Assembly: GCA_910588375.1 (NCBI GenBank)
Contig: CAJUQA010000005.1
Location: 115,561 to 179,560 of the forward strand
DNA: 64,000 nucleotides
Direction: 5' to 3'
DNA from: an uncultured Odoribacter sp.
GTDB lineage: Bacteria; Bacteroidota; Bacteroidia; Bacteroidales; Marinifilaceae
In this document: positions 45,517 to 55,991 of the stretch, piece by piece
Position numbering within the stretch: the stretch's first letter is position 1
How the letters are laid out: each line of letters starts with the position of its first letter
Made by a program: the position numbers and the translations under genes
Notes under the pieces: generated by a model
The model's database searches: none
What the model was told of the DNA's origin: nothing
What the model saw: only the letters and a program-made list of their open reading frames with translations

Positions 45517-47400
45517 TCAGCGTCCCATCAAAATCAACAATACATTAATGTCCGCGGGAGAAACTCCACTGATTCGAGAAGCCTGTCCGATGGTGCGAGG
45601 TTGTATTTTGGCCAATTTTTGTCGGGCTTCTATGGAAAGATTCTGCAACTCTTCATATTTGAATTTTCCTGCTATCACTAAATTCTCCAAACGTTGCAAT
45701 TTATCCGCCAGCTGGCGCTCCCTGTCTATGTAGCCCGAATATTTAATCAATATCTCCGCAGATTCCACTATTTCCTCTCTGATTTCATGCTCCTCAATAA
45801 ACTGCTTCAAAGGAAATAAAGTATCCAGTAACGAATCAATAGTCAATTGGGGACGAGTCAGAATATCCACCAATTTCATTCCCTGTTTCAGTGGCTGGGA
45901 GCCCAATCGGGAAAGACAAGCATTGATTTCATCGGGTTTCACACTGTAATTCCGAATAAAATCAACAAGTAAATCCCTTCTTTTTATTTTATCAATAAAA
46001 ATATTATGTCGAAGTTTATTTACTAATCCTAATTCAAACCCCTTCGGAGTCAATCGACTGTCTGCATTATCCTGACGTAATAAAATACGATATTCAGCCC
46101 GTGAAGTAAACATACGGTAAGGTTCATCAACCCCTTTCGTCACCAAATCATCTATCAACACGCCGATATAGGCTTCATCCCGCTGTAATACGAACTCTTT
46201 ATCCGAATATAGTGACAAATGGGCGTTAATCCCCGCCATGAGTCCCTGGGCCGCTGCTTCCTCATAACCTGTCGTCCCGTTGATTTGACCTGCAAAATAA
46301 AGCCCTTTTACGCGTTTCGTTTCCAACGTATGGTATAATTGCGTCGGAGGGAAATAATCGTATTCTATAGCATATCCCGGGCGGAAAATCCGAACCTGTT
46401 CAAAACCTTCCACCAAACGCAGGCCCCGCAACTGAACATCCCAGGGCAGAGAAGAAGAAAAGCCGTTCAGATAAAACTCAGTGGTATTTTCCCCCTCCGG
46501 TTCTAAAAACAAATGATGGCTGGTCCGTTCGGAAAAAGTATTCAATTTGGTTTCAATACTCGGACAATAGCGGGGTCCTATACTTTGAATCGTCCCATTA
46601 AAGAGAGGACTATCCGAAAAGCCTTCCCGCAACACATCGTGTACTTTTTCGTTCGTATAAGCCATATAACAGGCCCTTTGTTTCAACGAACAGGCATAAT
46701 CTGTATTGAGATAAGAAAAGTGATGAAAATCGCCGTCTCCCCCCTGTTCCGTAAGTTTGCTGAAATCCACACTCCGTCCGTCAATTCTTACCGGAGTGCC
46801 CGTTTTCATACGCCCCACTTCAAACCCCAATTCTTTCAATTGGGCAGAAATACCGAAAGAAGCCGGTTCCGCGATTCTTCCTCCCTGGAAACTCACCTTC
46901 CCCACATGCATCAGACCGTTGAGAAAAGTCCCGTTCGTCAAAATAACTTTCCGGGCTTTGAATTCCACTCCCAAAGAAGTAAAAACACCTGTAACCTGGC
47001 CTTCTTTTATAGACAACCGTACGGCATCGTCCTGCCACATATCCAAATTGTCCGTATTTTCAAGCACCCTCCTCCAGTTTTCCGAAAAACGCATCCGGTC
47101 ACACTGCGCGCGCGGACTCCACATGGCAGGCCCTTTGGAACGATTCAGCATACGAAACTGTATAGAACTCTCGTCCGTCACCTGTCCCGTCATTCCTCCC
47201 AAAGCATCTATTTCCCTGACTATTTGCCCCTTGGCTATTCCGCCAATGGCCGGATTACAGGACATCTGAGCTATTTTATTCATATCCAGCGTAATAAGCA
47301 ATGTACGCGAACCCAGATGAGCTGCTGCACACGCCGCCTCACAACCGGCATGCCCTGCTCCTATCACGATAATATCGTAGTCAGGCAATAAACCCGTCAT
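45517..47400 (-). CDS. mnmG: tRNA uridine-5-carboxymethylaminomethyl modification enzyme MnmG
   Basis: A 627-residue FAD-binding protein that, with MnmE, modifies the wobble uridine of several tRNAs. It begins with the dinucleotide fold VIGAGHAGCEAACAAA and has NPAIGGIAKGQIVREIDALG and DGRSVDFSKL. Length and end are normal. It follows ybeY with one base between them, as in other Bacteroidetes. Confidence 0.95.
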   Translation of the reverse strand: MTGLLPDYDIIVIGAGHAGCEAACAAAHLGSRTLLITLDMNKIAQMSCNPAIGGIAKGQIVREIDALGGMTGQVTDESSIQFRMLNRSKGPAMWSPRAQCDRMRFSENWRRVLENTDNLDMWQDDAVRLSIKEGQVTGVFTSLGVEFKARKVILTNGTFLNGLMHVGKVSFQGGRIAEPASFGISAQLKELGFEVGRMKTGTPVRIDGRSVDFSKLTEQGGDGDFHHFSYLNTDYACSLKQRACYMAYTNEKVHDVLREGFSDSPLFNGTIQSIGPRYCPSIETKLNTFSERTSHHLFLEPEGENTTEFYLNGFSSSLPWDVQLRGLRLVEGFEQVRIFRPGYAIEYDYFPPTQLYHTLETKRVKGLYFAGQINGTTGYEEAAAQGLMAGINAHLSLYSDKEFVLQRDEAYIGVLIDDLVTKGVDEPYRMFTSRAEYRILLRQDNADSRLTPKGFELGLVNKLRHNIFIDKIKRRDLLVDFIRNYSVKPDEINACLSRLGSQPLKQGMKLVDILTRPQLTIDSLLDTLFPLKQFIEEHEIREEIVESAEILIKYSGYIDRERQLADKLQRLENLVIAGKFKYEELQNLSIEARQKLAKIQPRTIGQASRISGVSPADINVLLILMGR

Positions 47401-47401
47401 T

Positions 47402-47830
47402 TTACACAGTTTTAAGAAGATCTAAGCAAATATTTTCATTCTTACGCATCAACGCACTATCAGGGTCTGTTTTATCTTTAAAACCGATTAAATGGAGTAC
47501 AGAATGACAGACTACCCGATGAAATTCCGATTCAAAATCTACCCCGAACTGAACAGCATTGGAACGAACCGTATCCAAACTGATAAAGACATCCCCGGAA
47601 AGTGTCTGACCGTCGCAATAATCAAAGGTAATCACATCGGTATAATAGTCATGGTCCAGATACTTGCGATTGACGTCCAGAATATAATCGTCATTACAAA
47701 AAACAAACGACAAAGCTCCTATTCTTCTGGAATAATGAAAAGCGATTACGTCCAGCCAGTCCTCAATCAATTTTCCGGAAAAAAATGCAGGAAGTTCTAC
47801 ACCTTCTTCATAGAACAAGATTTCCTTCAT
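47402..47830 (-). CDS. ybeY: rRNA maturation RNase YbeY
   Basis: A 142-residue endoribonuclease involved in 16S rRNA processing. It shows the metal-binding core CHSVLHLIGFKD, in which the third His of the canonical HxxxHxxGxDH is replaced by the Lys-Asp-Lys form often seen in Bacteroidetes. It ends one base before mnmG begins. Confidence 0.9.
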   Translation of the reverse strand: MKEILFYEEGVELPAFFSGKLIEDWLDVIAFHYSRRIGALSFVFCNDDYILDVNRKYLDHDYYTDVITFDYCDGQTLSGDVFISLDTVRSNAVQFGVDFESEFHRVVCHSVLHLIGFKDKTDPDSALMRKNENICLDLLKTV

Positions 47831-47839
47831 AAAACAAGA

Positions 47840-48238
47840 TCAGAGATTGAAAACCAGAGTCACTTTGGCTCCGTTATTTTCAAACAATAATTCATCCGAT
47901 AAAGCTTTCATGACATACAAACCTCTTCCCGCCACTTTTTCAATATTATCGGGTAAAGTAGGATCGGGGATATGGGTATAGTCAAAACCCTCTCCTTCAT
48001 CCTCTACGGAGACATAAAATTTATCCTGATCTTTCCAGGCTTCCAGATAAACTTTCTTCTCCGGCGACAATTTATTACCGGAAAGGATAGCATTGTTTAC
48101 CGCCTCAATCACAGGCAAACTGATTTTTCCGAACAATTCGGATTTCAGACCGAAAGTTTCACCAAAACTTTCAACGAAGTTTTCCACTTTAACAATATTT
48201 CCAACTTCAGACGATATAGATAAATTTAATTTACTCAT
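47840..48238 (-). CDS. anti-sigma-factor-like ATP-binding protein
   Basis: A 132-residue HATPase_c domain of the SpoIIAB/RsbW type with the N-box EAVNNAILSGN, the G1 motif DEGEGFDYTHIPDP and GRGLYVMKALSDEL. Such proteins regulate sigma factors or sense phosphorylation partners. No partner anti-anti-sigma gene is adjacent. I start it at ATG 48238; a TTG six bases upstream is possible. Its start overlaps the DUF4175 stop by eight bases, so they are coupled. Confidence 0.8.
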   Translation of the reverse strand: MSKLNLSISSEVGNIVKVENFVESFGETFGLKSELFGKISLPVIEAVNNAILSGNKLSPEKKVYLEAWKDQDKFYVSVEDEGEGFDYTHIPDPTLPDNIEKVAGRGLYVMKALSDELLFENNGAKVTLVFNL

Positions 48239-51200
48239 CACCAAGCTTGATATAATAATTGTTATACAAATTTTTAAAATATGGACTGAGCTTAAGACCC
48301 GATTTTTGCAGATCTGTTTTCATTAAACCGCGTTTTTTATCTGTTTTAAAATATAATTCCGGACGTTTAAACTTCGTGTCATCCGCTGTCACCGATTTCC
48401 TTCTCTCCTCATATTCCTCACGCTCCTGGGAAGCTTTTTCAGACATCAACAGTTTATTATATATCAAATTATTTCTCTGTATCAGATTATTCGTCACAGA
48501 ATAATTGGCTACATCCCTGATATTATCCTCCAACAATTTATTAATTTCATTCAATAATTGCTTTTCCTGCGCTGAAAAAGAGCCTTCCCCGGACATAAAT
48601 TCATTCAGACTTTGCCGGAAAAGTTCATTTTCCCGTATTATCTTACTGATTCCTTGCTGTAAAGGTTTTCCTTTTTCCCCTTTTTTCATCTGAGAAAGTA
48701 AATCTTCCATCTGACGTTTCAAACCGTTCTGGTACTTTTTCAGATTGCCATAACCCTCTTTCTTATCGCCTTTCCCTCCCTTTTTCTGAGTTCCTCCCGA
48801 ATTATCGGACTCTCCGTTGCCGCCTGATTCTCCCTCTTCCGATTTATCCTTCTGCAAAGCCTCACTCAATACCAGGGCCATATCATTCAAATAACTAATA
48901 ATATATTGCTGTTCTGCGAGCAACTCTTTCCTTTTATTATTCTGAATATAGTCCGGCAACAAACCGAACTTGATTTCAATATCATAAAATTTATCGTTCA
49001 AAACAGATGCCAGCATCAGATTCGTCTTGGCTATGGCCGATAAACTGTCTTTTACAATCTTGTATTCCAACTTCTTCATATCCTGCAAACGCCCCAATTC
49101 ATTATACCGGGCACTTTGTGCAGGGACTTCACGGAACTGATAAAGCAGGTCTTCTTGTGAGAACGAAATTAATAAAATATTTTGAATAATCAATTCAATA
49201 TCTTTTTGAGGAAGAGACATCTGCATAAAATTCTCCTGTTGCTGCTTTTCCATCTCCTCCGACAATTGGTCCATCTCCTTTTTTATCTTATCCGAAAGCT
49301 TATCATCCTTCTTCCCTTCGGAAGCATTTTCCTTCTGTTTCTGAAGGTCTTCGGACAAAGGAGCGAACTTATCATCCATCTCCTTCAAATCATAAGGTTG
49401 GAACAATTGCTTATTTTCTTCCTGTAACTTATTGTAATTATCCTGTATGCTTTCCAACTTCTTCTGAATATCTTCCGCATCCTTACTCAAAGAATCGGGA
49501 GACATCTCTCCGGCACGGTCTTCAAAACGGTTTTGCTGCTCTTTGAGTTGTTCCAACTGCTGGGAAAGCATGTTATGCTGTTCTTCAATCTGATAGCGTT
49601 TCAGCAATTCTATATTCCTGTCCAGCTCCTCGCTCAACTGATCGAAACCCAACTTCATCTTTTCATCTATATCCTGGAATTTCTCCTTGCTGAACTCTTC
49701 GGAAAGTTTACTAAACTCTTCCATGAGTTTTTTCATCTCATCATCCATGATATTGTCCAGCAACTCCTGTATCTTTTGTTGTTTCACCTGGAGAACACTG
49801 TCCTGTTTCGTGAAATTATTATTCAGGGACGACTTTTTCTGGTTCTGTTCCTTTACTTCCGACAGCAGTTTATCCAACTTATTCTTCTTCTCTACAATAT
49901 CCTTGGATAGCTGCTGTTTCTCCCATTTATCGACAGAATTGTCCAGCATCTTCTTCTGGAGATCCTTCACTCCGGACACAATATCCCGGGCCAACTTTTC
50001 AGCTTCATTCATCGCCGTATTGACATGAGCGTTGACCTCCGTATTATAGTCGAAAATCGAATTCAAATCGGGCACCAGATAATTTTTGGCATCCGAACGC
50101 GTACTTTTGGGACCGGAAAGCACATCATTGTCAAAGACCTCAAAAAAGTAACTGATTTTAGCCTTATCCATTCCGGCAAACTCCGCAAAATTAAACTCAA
50201 AATAAAACTCCTGCGTATTAAGATTCTTATTCACCCGCACCGGTACAACGGTATTCGTCTGTCCGTTCAACGAATAGTTGAAACGCAAATCGGAAAAACC
50301 GTAATCATCCGTAATCACTCCGTAAAAATAATGCAGCGACACATTCAGAGAATCCTGCAATTCAGACACCTGAATACCGGGATATAGGTCCGGAATACAG
50401 GTAACACTGAAATTCATCAGATTTTTCCGGGTAAAATCCGCATTCGAACCCCATAATGTATATTCTCCCGATGCCGTGACAGAACGGGAAAAATCCGTCT
50501 CACCCCGCGATTTCAAAGCTATCTGCGACCATTTCCCGCCCGATTGCAGAAAGAGAGTATCTATATTTGAAAAATAAACATGAAAACGTAAAACCGACCC
50601 GTACAACACTCGGAAATCGGCAATATCTTTCAAAACTTCCGCCTTCAATCCGGTGTAAGAAGGCGGAACCACCGTCACCTCACAGCCGCTGATTTCCGGT
50701 GTAGGCAACACTTTTATCCTGTAATTTCCGCTTTTGGCTTCCCCCGTCTTGAAATAAAAATGTATATCATTATTCACCATGTCGAAAGTATACAGGAAAA
50801 GCGAATCCCGGCGGTTCATTAAAAACTCACCTCCGCCGTAACAAACAAACACATTTTCTACTTCAAAAAATTCACTGTCTGCTTTCAGTTTCAATTGGAA
50901 AGGCTTCCCATATTCGGCATTCAACGACTCATTCAAAAGTACAAATTCAATATTCAGACGCGGGTCTTCAATCTTATCATAGGCCGCCATATTCCGGTAC
51001 AGACTGTTCAGACTCCTCCCATTTAAAAAGAAAAGCCCCGTCAAGAAAAGCAATCCGGCCAAATATCCCAGAAGTAATTTAAAAGGAAAAGCAATCCGCA
51101 GGCGTTTTTCATCCAGAAGCCTGTACTTCTGAACAAAAGCCGCTTCTTTCAACTGCTCATCGCCCGAAACGGTATCAAAAAGAAAAGCCAGGTCATACAA

Positions 51201-51542
51201 ACTGACAAAAACATCGTTTGCCGATGGACAATACTGCAAAAGCCGCCGCAATAACGTCTTATTCCGCAGATTAAAAGAAACAATAAAAAGATATAGCGGA
51301 CGAAACACGAAAAACACAAGAAGAAAAAATCCTCCTCCGAAAAACAGGAAAAAAGAAACACTCTTGAAAAAGACCGTAACAGGGAAAAAACTTATAAAAC
51401 AATAGTACACAAAAAGGTAAAGCAATACATAAGCTGCTAAAAACACGGCTCCTTTCAGCAGATCCGAGAAAAGCAATTCCCATCTGAAACGGGACAGAAT
51501 GCTTCTCAAATTGTTTTTCAACTCACTGTATTTACTGTTCAT
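48231..51542 (-). CDS. DUF4175-family membrane protein
   Basis: A 1103-residue protein with two clusters of hydrophobic segments in the first 190 residues (GAVFLAAYVLLYLFVYYC, SFFLFFGGGFFLLVFFVF, LLLGYLAGLLFLTGLFFL), then a large beta-rich extracytoplasmic part and a long glutamine-rich coiled-coil region (about 550-800, with QQLEQLKEQQNRFEDRAGE). The C-terminal third is helical and contains a GGNGESDNSGGTQKK low-complexity stretch. It matches DUF4175, a family widespread in Bacteroidetes but unassigned in role. Operon with the ATP-binding gene, ybeY and mnmG. Confidence 0.8.
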   Translation of the reverse strand: MNSKYSELKNNLRSILSRFRWELLFSDLLKGAVFLAAYVLLYLFVYYCFISFFPVTVFFKSVSFFLFFGGGFFLLVFFVFRPLYLFIVSFNLRNKTLLRRLLQYCPSANDVFVSLYDLAFLFDTVSGDEQLKEAAFVQKYRLLDEKRLRIAFPFKLLLGYLAGLLFLTGLFFLNGRSLNSLYRNMAAYDKIEDPRLNIEFVLLNESLNAEYGKPFQLKLKADSEFFEVENVFVCYGGGEFLMNRRDSLFLYTFDMVNNDIHFYFKTGEAKSGNYRIKVLPTPEISGCEVTVVPPSYTGLKAEVLKDIADFRVLYGSVLRFHVYFSNIDTLFLQSGGKWSQIALKSRGETDFSRSVTASGEYTLWGSNADFTRKNLMNFSVTCIPDLYPGIQVSELQDSLNVSLHYFYGVITDDYGFSDLRFNYSLNGQTNTVVPVRVNKNLNTQEFYFEFNFAEFAGMDKAKISYFFEVFDNDVLSGPKSTRSDAKNYLVPDLNSIFDYNTEVNAHVNTAMNEAEKLARDIVSGVKDLQKKMLDNSVDKWEKQQLSKDIVEKKNKLDKLLSEVKEQNQKKSSLNNNFTKQDSVLQVKQQKIQELLDNIMDDEMKKLMEEFSKLSEEFSKEKFQDIDEKMKLGFDQLSEELDRNIELLKRYQIEEQHNMLSQQLEQLKEQQNRFEDRAGEMSPDSLSKDAEDIQKKLESIQDNYNKLQEENKQLFQPYDLKEMDDKFAPLSEDLQKQKENASEGKKDDKLSDKIKKEMDQLSEEMEKQQQENFMQMSLPQKDIELIIQNILLISFSQEDLLYQFREVPAQSARYNELGRLQDMKKLEYKIVKDSLSAIAKTNLMLASVLNDKFYDIEIKFGLLPDYIQNNKRKELLAEQQYIISYLNDMALVLSEALQKDKSEEGESGGNGESDNSGGTQKKGGKGDKKEGYGNLKKYQNGLKRQMEDLLSQMKKGEKGKPLQQGISKIIRENELFRQSLNEFMSGEGSFSAQEKQLLNEINKLLEDNIRDVANYSVTNNLIQRNNLIYNKLLMSEKASQEREEYEERRKSVTADDTKFKRPELYFKTDKKRGLMKTDLQKSGLKLSPYFKNLYNNYYIKLGDE

Positions 51543-51569
51543 TCCCTGCTATTAGCTATTGACTACCTT

Positions 51570-52760
51570 TTATTTTGCCAACCACAATTCGGGATTCTGT
51601 TTCTCCAAATTGTTCCATACCTGAAATCCCAATACACTTCCCTTCTCATTATCATAAGCCACTTTTCCTATGGTCTGTTTCGTGGTCACCTTTTCTCCTT
51701 TTTTCACACTCACATACACCAGATTCGTATAGACCGTCAGATAATTTCCGTGGCGGACAATCACCGCATTATTTATTCCCGGCATAAGCGCGATATCCGA
51801 AACCACTCCGTTAAATACCGCCCTGACTTCCGAATTTTTGGAAGTAGTGATATTAATTCCATCATTCGACATCAGCACCCGTTTATATACCGGATGGGGA
51901 TTCACCCCGAACTTTTCGGAAATAATCCCTTGCGTCACGGGCCAGGGCAACTTTCCCCGATTCTTCGAAAAATCGTCCGAAAGCAACTTTTCTTCCGGTG
52001 TAAGTTTATATTTGGACGAAGTCCCACCCGATTTCTTGGCCTGGGAAGCTATCAACTTATTCAACTCCTTCTCCAGTCTCTCCCGGTTCTTAGCCTCCGC
52101 CTGCAACTTCTTTACAATCTGCTTCTCCTTCTTCTGTAACTCGGCTATCAACTTATTCTCACTCTCCTGTTGACTGACCAAATCCCTGTTCTGAACATCT
52201 ATGTCGCGCAACGCAGCATTCTTCAGAACCATATATTCCTTCAATTCTGCATTCTTTACATTCAAAGAATCATTCATCTGTCCGATTAAAGCCAACTGAC
52301 GCTTCGAATAACTCTGTATCTGCTCGAAATACTTATACCGGTTATAAGCCTGGTTAAAATCGGACGAGGCAAAAATAAACATCAGTTTATCCGTTTTATT
52401 CCGTTTCTTCCAGAGTCCGTAAATCAGCTTGCTATACATACTCAGCATAGACTCCCTGTCGGTCATCAACTGCGATATATGATTTTCATTCCGGCTAATC
52501 TGGTTCTCCAGATACCTCACTTCCTGTTGTAAAGACTGAATCAGCACCTTACTCTGGGCTATCTTCTGCTGGATGATATTCAACCTTTCCACCGACACAC
52601 TCTTATTGTTTTTCGCCTCCTCCAGCAACTTATTAAGATAAGCTATTTCCTTTTCAATCTTTTCCTTATCTTTCTTTATAGTGCTGACGGACTGGGAAAA
52701 TCCCGTCAAATCCGAAAGAAAAAACAACAAAAACAATATGCCGATATATCTCAATTTCAT
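51570..52760 (-). CDS. EnvC-like murein hydrolase activator
   Basis: A 396-residue periplasmic protein: signal peptide at the N-terminus, a long coiled coil (about 25-260), then a LytM/M23-like domain. The zinc ligands of active M23 peptidases are not retained: the HxGxD segment reads SNDGINI, and the last HxH segment reads GFQVWNN. It is therefore more like an EnvC-type activator of amidases than a hydrolase. It lies 18 bases downstream of the DUF4292 gene in the wzx-dut-TPR cluster. Confidence 0.85.
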   Translation of the reverse strand: MKLRYIGILFLLFFLSDLTGFSQSVSTIKKDKEKIEKEIAYLNKLLEEAKNNKSVSVERLNIIQQKIAQSKVLIQSLQQEVRYLENQISRNENHISQLMTDRESMLSMYSKLIYGLWKKRNKTDKLMFIFASSDFNQAYNRYKYFEQIQSYSKRQLALIGQMNDSLNVKNAELKEYMVLKNAALRDIDVQNRDLVSQQESENKLIAELQKKEKQIVKKLQAEAKNRERLEKELNKLIASQAKKSGGTSSKYKLTPEEKLLSDDFSKNRGKLPWPVTQGIISEKFGVNPHPVYKRVLMSNDGINITTSKNSEVRAVFNGVVSDIALMPGINNAVIVRHGNYLTVYTNLVYVSVKKGEKVTTKQTIGKVAYDNEKGSVLGFQVWNNLEKQNPELWLAK

Positions 52761-52778
52761 TCTTACATTCCCGTCGGA

Positions 52779-53639
52779 CTATTTATCAAATAAAAGAGGC
52801 TTATACTTTGAAGAAAACCTGAAACTCGGAATCACTTCCACATCGAATTCAAGCTTTTGCACTTTTAAGTCCAATTTTATTTTAAAATCATCCAAAATTA
52901 CATTAAATTCTATACTTTCAGGATATATTTTCCCACCAAAAGATTTAAAATTGTCATATTTCACACTAATACCCATGTCGCCTTCCAAATCTTCGAGCGA
53001 TATTTTCGAAGGACGGAACAACGCGGGGTCTATATGTATCTTATGCAAAATTAATGTGTAATCCTTATTCTTTCTCTTCTTCTTGAAAAACTTCTTTATC
53101 TTCCGATTCAAAGCTTTCCGTTGTACATTCGACAGCACATAATCGTTGCCCGTCTTTTCAAACTTAAACTTGACATCATTCGCTTCATTTTTTCCGCAAT
53201 CCTCCAAATTAAAATAGACATTGGACAATAGATTCTGAAAACAGTCAAAAGTAATCTTTATATCGAATTTATCATAAAAAAATTGATAGTCCGTAAAAAA
53301 ATATTTCTTATTATAAGAATCTATAAATTTAATACTGTCCGGTGTCAGCAAAACCCGGGCTATTTCAATGCCCAGAGGAGCCGTCAGAGACATCCAGATA
53401 AAACTGTCTCGTTCTATCTTCAACGCCGCTTTCAAATTATGGGTCTTGCCGTCGCGGTCCACAGAAACATCTAATTTCTTAGCATACAAACTATTGAAAT
53501 CCAATTCATTTTCAGAAATATTCTTCAATAGCTTGGCTTCTGTAATATTAGGTATCTCACGACGCACCGAAACTTTTTCAGCCACCTTACACGACGTCAC
53601 GCAAAACACCACAAAAAATAAAAAGAAATATCTCTTCAT
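52779..53639 (-). CDS. DUF4292-family lipoprotein
   Basis: A 286-residue protein with a lipoprotein signal (MKRYFFLFFVVFCVTSC) and a beta-rich body in the style of LolA/LolB-like lipid carriers, matching DUF4292 of Bacteroidetes. Residues after the cysteine (KVAEKVSVRRE) are not acidic, so surface export is less likely than periplasmic anchoring. It sits between the TPR and EnvC-like genes, suggesting a role in envelope biogenesis. Confidence 0.8.
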   Translation of the reverse strand: MKRYFFLFFVVFCVTSCKVAEKVSVRREIPNITEAKLLKNISENELDFNSLYAKKLDVSVDRDGKTHNLKAALKIERDSFIWMSLTAPLGIEIARVLLTPDSIKFIDSYNKKYFFTDYQFFYDKFDIKITFDCFQNLLSNVYFNLEDCGKNEANDVKFKFEKTGNDYVLSNVQRKALNRKIKKFFKKKRKNKDYTLILHKIHIDPALFRPSKISLEDLEGDMGISVKYDNFKSFGGKIYPESIEFNVILDDFKIKLDLKVQKLEFDVEVIPSFRFSSKYKPLLFDK

Positions 53640-53648
53640 TCAACCTTT

Positions 53649-55379
53649 TCAATTAAAAACATGGGTACCCGCTATCTTTGCCTCCAAATCGGCACTTACC
53701 TCGTCTCCCATTTCCTTCGCTTTCTTCCACATTTCCGACGCCTCTTCCTTCTTTCCGTTCATATATAAAATGTCCCCGTAATGCTCATAAAGCACACCGG
53801 AAGGATCCGTCGTCTTCTCCATCGCCTGTTTCATATAATACAACGCCTCGGAATACACTTTACGCTTAAAAAGCACCCACGCATGCGTATCCAGATAAGT
53901 GCCGTTATCCGGTTCTAGCATCACCGCCTTGGAACTCATATCCTCCGCTTTACTCAAATCCTGGTCGAGCAAAGAGAGATAATAAGCGTAATTGTTCAAC
54001 ACTAACACATCCTGCGGATTCATTTCCAACACCTTGTCAAACATCCGGAACGCCTGTTCCGTACTATCGAGATTATAATAACAGTCACCCAAATAAGAAA
54101 AAAGCTGTGATTTCAACTGGACTCTGTCGTCTGTCAGTAAAATTCCCTTCTTGAGAAAATCGACAGCCGATGCAAAATCCTGTTGCATCATCAGTGAAAC
54201 CCCGGCCAAAGTATAAGGAAGCGGCTGTTCGGGAAAATACTTTATGGCTTCGACACTCTGCGTATACATACAATTAGTGTCTTCCAGCTGATTACAGGTC
54301 AATAACAACTCTTCCCATATCATATAATTATTCTTCTCCCTTTCCAGAATATATTCCAATTCCTGCCGGGCTTCCTGCAACTTTCCGTCCTTTCTCAGAA
54401 AATCCGAATGCAACGCCCGTATAGCCAAATCTTCACTGTATTTACTCATGAGAATATCCATATAGGAATTCAACTCCGGTTCGGTAACCTTTGTCGAATC
54501 GGTTCCCAATATCAGTTTCAATATATACTGGACTTTGAACGAATTTTCCAACTGGTCGCTTAACAGCGCGCTTTTCATGTGTTTCGCTACCTCCGGAGAC
54601 TGCTTTTTATCACGATAATAATCCGCCAGATAAAAATGGACATACCCGTTCTGCGGATCCTCCTTCAGCAACTTATTCAAAATCTGCAATCCCTTTTTAT
54701 CCTGATTGTAATTGAAATACAACTCAGCCAACAGACTTAGATATTCATTTCTTTCCGGATACTTATTAATCAATTTCAGCAACTCATTGGAAGCTCCCTT
54801 CGAATCATCCAGCTTGCTGTATAATTTAATCTTTTCAATAGAGGCGGGTTCTGTCACGCCATACTGTTTTTCATAACGGTCATACACTTCTATCGCCTTC
54901 TGCCATTTCTCCACCGACGCATACAACGCGGCCTCCATCAGATAAAACTCCTCCTTATCCGGATATTTCCCGATAATATCGGCATACACATGACAGGCCT
55001 CTTCAATCATGGACTTCTTTTGCAGGACATTTGCCAACAGCAACTTATACCATAAATTGGTCGGATTTCCGGCAACAGCCTCCCGTGCCAGTTGCAAAGC
55101 CCCGTTATAATCCTCCGTACTTAAAAGAAGTCCGGCTATTTCATACTTGACAACAGGACTTTCCGGATCGATTTTCAGGCAATTGTCATACCATCCCATC
55201 GCCCCTTGAAAATCTCCGGTAACCTTACATCTCACCCCCTCCATGAAAGAATAATCAAATTCCAGCTTAGACTTCTCGTCCAACTCTTTTCTTACCTCCT
55301 CCTTCTTTTTTTCGCCTGCAAAAACACTCACTGCCAAAAAAAGAAGCGCTGCTAAAATAAAACCTCTTTTCATTCCCAT
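53649..55379 (-). CDS. exported tetratricopeptide-repeat protein
   Basis: A 576-residue protein with a signal peptide (MGMKRGFILAALLFLAVSVF) and about fifteen TPR helices, with units such as NEYLSLLAELYFNYNQDKKG, NNYAYYLSLLDQDLSKAED and LYEHYGDILYMNGKKEEA. It is likely a periplasmic scaffold. It precedes the DUF4292 and EnvC-like genes and follows dut, an arrangement found in other Bacteroidetes. Confidence 0.85.
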   Translation of the reverse strand: MGMKRGFILAALLFLAVSVFAGEKKKEEVRKELDEKSKLEFDYSFMEGVRCKVTGDFQGAMGWYDNCLKIDPESPVVKYEIAGLLLSTEDYNGALQLAREAVAGNPTNLWYKLLLANVLQKKSMIEEACHVYADIIGKYPDKEEFYLMEAALYASVEKWQKAIEVYDRYEKQYGVTEPASIEKIKLYSKLDDSKGASNELLKLINKYPERNEYLSLLAELYFNYNQDKKGLQILNKLLKEDPQNGYVHFYLADYYRDKKQSPEVAKHMKSALLSDQLENSFKVQYILKLILGTDSTKVTEPELNSYMDILMSKYSEDLAIRALHSDFLRKDGKLQEARQELEYILEREKNNYMIWEELLLTCNQLEDTNCMYTQSVEAIKYFPEQPLPYTLAGVSLMMQQDFASAVDFLKKGILLTDDRVQLKSQLFSYLGDCYYNLDSTEQAFRMFDKVLEMNPQDVLVLNNYAYYLSLLDQDLSKAEDMSSKAVMLEPDNGTYLDTHAWVLFKRKVYSEALYYMKQAMEKTTDPSGVLYEHYGDILYMNGKKEEASEMWKKAKEMGDEVSADLEAKIAGTHVFN

Positions 55380-55433
55380 TACCCTATAAAGTCCTTTTTC
55401 ACAGTCAATTATACTTCTTTATACAGTAAAAAT

Positions 55434-55868
55434 TCATTTCTTTCCGGTATGTCCGAAACCTCCCGCTCCCCGTTCCGTATCGGTCAGTTCCTTCACCTCC
55501 ACCAACTCAGCCTGTTCCACTTTATTTATGACCATCTGCGCTATCCGGTCGCCGTCCTTGATACTGACTACATTATTGGACAAATTGACTACGATAATTC
55601 CTATTTCTCCCCGGTAATCCGCATCAATCGTTCCGGGACTGTTCAAAAGTCCCAACCCTTCGTTCAAGGCCAGACCACTGCGGGGACGCATCTGCGCCTC
55701 ATACCCTTCCGGCAACTCTATAAACAACCCCGTAGGAACAAGCTTTCTTTCCAGAGGCTGCAAAACAACCGTCTCATCCAGATTCGCACGGATATCCATG
55801 CCTGCCGACAATTTCGTCTTATACTCCGGAAGCGGATGCTTCGATTTATTAATGATATTGACTTTCAT
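55434..55868 (-). CDS. dut: dUTP diphosphatase
   Basis: A 144-residue trimeric dUTPase with the family motifs SAGMDIRA, PRSGLAL, LNSPGTIDADYRGEI, RIAQMVI and the C-terminal RGAGGFGHTG. It hydrolyses dUTP to dUMP and keeps uracil out of DNA. Situated between the flippase gene and the TPR gene on the same strand. Confidence 0.96.
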   Translation of the reverse strand: MKVNIINKSKHPLPEYKTKLSAGMDIRANLDETVVLQPLERKLVPTGLFIELPEGYEAQMRPRSGLALNEGLGLLNSPGTIDADYRGEIGIIVVNLSNNVVSIKDGDRIAQMVINKVEQAELVEVKELTDTERGAGGFGHTGKK

Positions 55869-55991
55869 AACTTATCTTTTCATTCCCTATTAAATACTCT
55901 TTCCCAATCTTTTACAAAGATAGCACAACTTAAATGCAAAACCAAGTCCGCTGGAATTTTGATAAAATATCGTCTATCTTCCTTTGACACA

